In this document: positions 14,726-17,015 of the stretch, one piece after another | How positions within the stretch are numbered: position 1 is the stretch's first letter | How the letters are laid out: each line of letters starts with the position of its first letter | From: Rubritepida sp. | GTDB taxonomy: Bacteria; Pseudomonadota; Alphaproteobacteria; Acetobacterales; Acetobacteraceae | Length of the DNA stretch: 17,015 nt | Direction: 5' to 3' | NCBI GenBank assembly: GCA_028291485.1 | Contig: JAQGHZ010000451.1 | Location: 1-17,015 of the forward strand | The notes under the pieces: model-generated | Databases searched by the model: none | Told to the model about the DNA's origin: nothing | The model's input: the letters and a program-made list of their open reading frames with translations, nothing else | Translations under genes and position numbers: made by a program

Positions 14726-15743
14726 TGTCGCGCTGGTGACCGAGGCGGCCGCGCTGGAAGCGCTGCGGCCAGAATGGGAAGCGCTCTGGCTGGAAGCGCC
14801 GGAGGCGACGCCCTTCCAATCGCCCGCCTGGCTCATCCCCTGGTGGCGGCATATCGGCGAAGGGGAGCTGCTGACGCTCGCCTTCCGCGAGAACGGCGTG
14901 TTGGTCGGCCTGCTGCCGCTCTACGTCCATGCCGCGGAGGATGGCCGCCGCCACCTTTTCCCCCTCGGCATCGCCACGACCGATTACCTGGATGCGATCA
15001 TCCGCCCCGGGCAGGAGGCAGCGGTTATGGCAGGGTTCTTCCGGCAGCTCGAAGCTTTCGCCGATCGTTTCGACATCGCGGAATGGCCGCAGCTCCGGAC
15101 GGGTTCGCCGCTGTTGGAAGCGGCGCCGGCCGGCTGGACCTCGCGGACGGAACCGGACACCGTCTGCCCGGCCACGCCGCTGCCGTCGAGCCTGGAGACT
15201 CTGGGCGACGTGGTCTCGCGCAAGACGCTGCGCGACCTCCGCACCGTCCGGAAGCGCGCAGCCGAAACCGGGGCGCTCCGATGGCAGGACGCGGACGCGG
15301 AGAGCCTCGGGCCCATCTTCGATGCGTTGCTGCGGCTGCACGCCGCGCGCTGGGAAACGCGGCAGGAGCCTGGGGTCCTGGACGCGCCTGCGGTCCAGGC
15401 AGCGCATCGGGCGGCCCTGCCGGAGCTCCTGCGCGCGGGCCTGCTGCGCCTGCAGGCCTTGCATCTCAACGACGACATCGTGGCGGTGCTCTACGCCCTG
15501 ATCGATCCGCCGGAGCGGCCGGCACGGCGCGTCTATCTCTACATCAGCGGCTTCGATCCGGCGCTGGACCGGCTCAGCCCGGGCATGCTGCTGGTCGGGC
15601 ATGCCCTGGAGCAGGCGGTGACGGAGGGCTTCGCCATCATCGATTTCCTGCGGGGACAGGAGCCCTACAAATACTTCTGGGGCGCGGCGGACGCGCCGGG
15701 CTTCCGCCGTATCCTGCACCCGCCGGCGGCAGGACGGCCATGA
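14709..15743 (+). CDS. GNAT acyltransferase, BioF2/CelD-like
   Basis: A 344-residue protein of the BioF2-like/CelD (FemAB-related double GNAT) group. The first half has EWEALWLEAPEATPFQSPAW then WWRHIGEGELLTLAF and VGLLPLYVH. The second half has KTLRDLRTVRKRAAETGALR, LHAARWETR, a GLLRLQALHLNDDIVAVLY strand pair, YLYISGFDPALDRLSPGMLL and the closing FLRGQEPYKYFWGA at about 313-326, a strong family marker. Such proteins are frequent in polysaccharide and glycolipid loci and are thought to acylate sugar amines or hydroxyls. AGGAGG eight bases before ATG 14709 fixes the start, giving a 17-base overlap with the glycosyltransferase. A role acylating the amine exposed by the PIG-L enzyme is plausible but inferred. 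Confidence 0.85.
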   Translation: MLSRPDVALVTEAAALEALRPEWEALWLEAPEATPFQSPAWLIPWWRHIGEGELLTLAFRENGVLVGLLPLYVHAAEDGRRHLFPLGIATTDYLDAIIRPGQEAAVMAGFFRQLEAFADRFDIAEWPQLRTGSPLLEAAPAGWTSRTEPDTVCPATPLPSSLETLGDVVSRKTLRDLRTVRKRAAETGALRWQDADAESLGPIFDALLRLHAARWETRQEPGVLDAPAVQAAHRAALPELLRAGLLRLQALHLNDDIVAVLYALIDPPERPARRVYLYISGFDPALDRLSPGMLLVGHALEQAVTEGFAIIDFLRGQEPYKYFWGAADAPGFRRILHPPAAGRP

Positions 15744-16867
15744 CGCGCTGCCTCCTGATCGTGCTCGACAGCGTCGGCGTCGGCGCGGCGCCGGATGCGG
15801 CAGAATACGGGGACGAGGGCGCGGACACGCTCGGCCACATCATGGCCCGCACCGGGCTACGCCTGCCGGTGCTGGATTCCCTCGGCCTCGGGCGCATCCT
15901 CGGCGAGGACGGCGGCAAGGCACCGCTCGCCAGCTATGGGCGCATGCGGGAACGCTCCGCCGGCAAGGACAGCACGACGGGCCATTGGGAGATCGCCGGA
16001 ATCGTCCTGGATGAGCCCTTCGCGGTGTTCGAACGCTTTCCGGACCCGCTCCTGCGGGCGATCGAGGAGGAGACCGGCCTGCATTTCCTCGGCAACCATC
16101 CAGCCAGCGGCACCGCGATCATCGACGCGCTCGGCGGAGAGCATATGCGCACCGGCCAGCCGATCCTCTATACCTCGGCCGATTCCGTCCTGCAGATTGC
16201 GGCGCATGAGGCCGTCATCCCGGTGGAGCGGCTCTACGCTATCTGCGAAGCCGCCCGCCGCCATGCCGATGCCTGGCGCATCGGCCGCGTCATCGCCCGG
16301 CCCTTCATCGGCGCGCCCGGCGCCTTCGCCCGCACCGAGGGGCGGCACGATTTCTCCATGCGGCCGCCGCGGTCCATCCTGGATGCGATCAGCGAGGCCG
16401 GCCTCGCGGTGACATCCGTCGGCAAGATCGCCGACCTCTTCGCCGGGCAGGGCATCACAGAAGCGTATCCGACCGGCAGCAATGCCGAAGGCATGCAGGT
16501 GACCGAGGCCCTCTGGCAGCGGACGGAAACCGGCCTGATCTTCACGAACCTGGTGGATTTCGACACGCTGTATGGCCATCGGCGCGACGTCGCCGGCTAT
16601 GCCGCGGCGCTGGCGGAGTTCGATGCGTGGCTCGCCGGCCTGCTGCCGCAATGCAGCGCCGAGGACCTTGTCATCATCACCGCCGATCACGGCAATGACC
16701 CGACCCATCGCGGCACCGATCATACGCGCGAGGAGGTGCCGCTGCTGGTGCTGCAGGGCAACCGCGCCGCACCGCTCGGCACCCGAGACGGCTTCGCGGA
16801 TGTCGCGGCCTCGCTTGCGATCGCTTTCGGCCTCCCGCCCTGGCCCTGCGGCCGGCCATTCCTGTGA
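15740..16867 (+). CDS. deoB: Phosphopentomutase
   Basis: A 375-residue alkaline-phosphatase-superfamily enzyme that interconverts ribose-1-phosphate (or deoxyribose-1-phosphate) and the 5-phosphates, normally in nucleoside salvage. MTRCLLIVLDSVGVGAAPDA holds metal ligand Asp10. GKDSTTGHWEIAG holds the phosphoacceptor site. VDFDTLYGHRRD gives Asp275 and His280, and TADHGNDPTHRGTDHTREE gives Asp316, His317 and His328; the spacing fits the Bacillus cereus enzyme. The residue aligning with the phosphorylated threonine there (KDTMTGHWE) is Ser78 here, an unusual but chemically workable change. ATG overlaps the preceding stop as ATGA, so this housekeeping gene is locked into the glycan operon, and the next gene overlaps its own stop. 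Confidence 0.94.
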   Translation: MTRCLLIVLDSVGVGAAPDAAEYGDEGADTLGHIMARTGLRLPVLDSLGLGRILGEDGGKAPLASYGRMRERSAGKDSTTGHWEIAGIVLDEPFAVFERFPDPLLRAIEEETGLHFLGNHPASGTAIIDALGGEHMRTGQPILYTSADSVLQIAAHEAVIPVERLYAICEAARRHADAWRIGRVIARPFIGAPGAFARTEGRHDFSMRPPRSILDAISEAGLAVTSVGKIADLFAGQGITEAYPTGSNAEGMQVTEALWQRTETGLIFTNLVDFDTLYGHRRDVAGYAAALAEFDAWLAGLLPQCSAEDLVIITADHGNDPTHRGTDHTREEVPLLVLQGNRAAPLGTRDGFADVAASLAIAFGLPPWPCGRPFL

Positions 16868-17015
16868 GGGCCGGATGGCCCAAGGCCGCATGGCAGGCCA
16901 CGGAGGATTTTTCCGCGGGCCGGATCTCGGCGCCCGTCGCGCTGATGCGCCTCGCCCTGACCGGTCTGCCCGCGGCGGCGATCGTCACGGCGCTGGAGGA
17001 GGACGAAGGGTTGGC
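16864..17015 (+). CDS. Unidentified protein, 5' part only
   Basis: A GTG at 16864 overlaps the deoB stop as GTGA and opens a frame that runs off the window after 50 codons. It reads MRAGWPKAAWQATEDFSAGR then ISAPVALMRLALTGLPAA and AIVTALEEDEG. An ATG (RMAQ...) lies in another frame and is less likely. The visible part is amphipathic helix with no signal peptide; I do not recognise the family. The coupling suggests it belongs to the same operon. Confidence 0.5.
   Translation, partial: MRAGWPKAAWQATEDFSAGRISAPVALMRLALTGLPAAAIVTALEEDEGL

Noticed and set aside
14774..16867. 697-codon frame fusing extra sequence to DeoB.
   Set aside because: The first part is the GNAT gene read out of frame; DeoB begins at ATG 15740 in the ATGA overlap.

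Overview
The window is GC-rich, densely packed DNA from what looks like an alphaproteobacterium, most plausibly an Acetobacteraceae/Roseomonas-like soil or water organism. The reasons are high GC with strong third-position GC, secreted Bug/TctC-type binding proteins, and the general character of the catabolic and glycan genes. The taxon is an inference, because no rRNA or marker gene is present. I see no tRNA, rRNA, CRISPR array or intact mobile element.

Region 1 (1-1573) is a decayed edge. It holds the carboxy part of a broken SRAP/YedK-like gene (in-frame stop plus a one-base shift). Convergent to it, with overlapping stops, is a small frameshifted ORF. A small winged-helix-like hypothetical ORF follows on the minus strand.

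Region 2 (1574-9114) is a catabolic block. On the plus strand are a maleate isomerase/Asp-Glu racemase family enzyme and a LysR regulator whose likely CTG start overlaps the enzyme's stop. Facing them on the minus strand is a probable operon read from about 9200 downward. It encodes a ThDP-dependent lyase/decarboxylase, an ADP-forming acyl-CoA synthetase joined to it by a TGATG junction, and two tandem paralogous tripartite-tricarboxylate-type periplasmic binding proteins. A perfect 9-bp inverted repeat sits where the two blocks converge and contains both stop codons. The gene set suggests uptake of a carboxylic acid, C-C bond cleavage at the CoA or 2-oxo level, and ATP recovery from an acyl-CoA. 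The substrate is unknown.

Region 3 (9115-10932) is a scar-like segment. It has an AT-rich patch (likely promoter for the minus operon), a serine-recombinase C-terminal remnant, an MFS transporter remnant broken by shifts, one intact secreted c-type cytochrome, and a gene-poor stretch with a faint AraC-cupin-like remnant.

Region 4 (10933-17015) is a tightly coupled plus-strand operon. In order it encodes a CgeB-like glycosyltransferase, a sugar-1-phosphate nucleotidyltransferase, a PIG-L N-deacetylase, a GT4 glycosyltransferase, a BioF2/CelD-like GNAT acyltransferase, phosphopentomutase (DeoB), and an unidentified gene cut by the window end. Genes are separated by 2-3 bp or overlap by 4-17 bp. 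Sugar activation, two glycosyl transfers, N-deacetylation and N- or O-acylation form a coherent chemistry for a sugar-containing metabolite or surface glycan. I cannot match it to a named pathway, and it is the best candidate here for an undescribed system.
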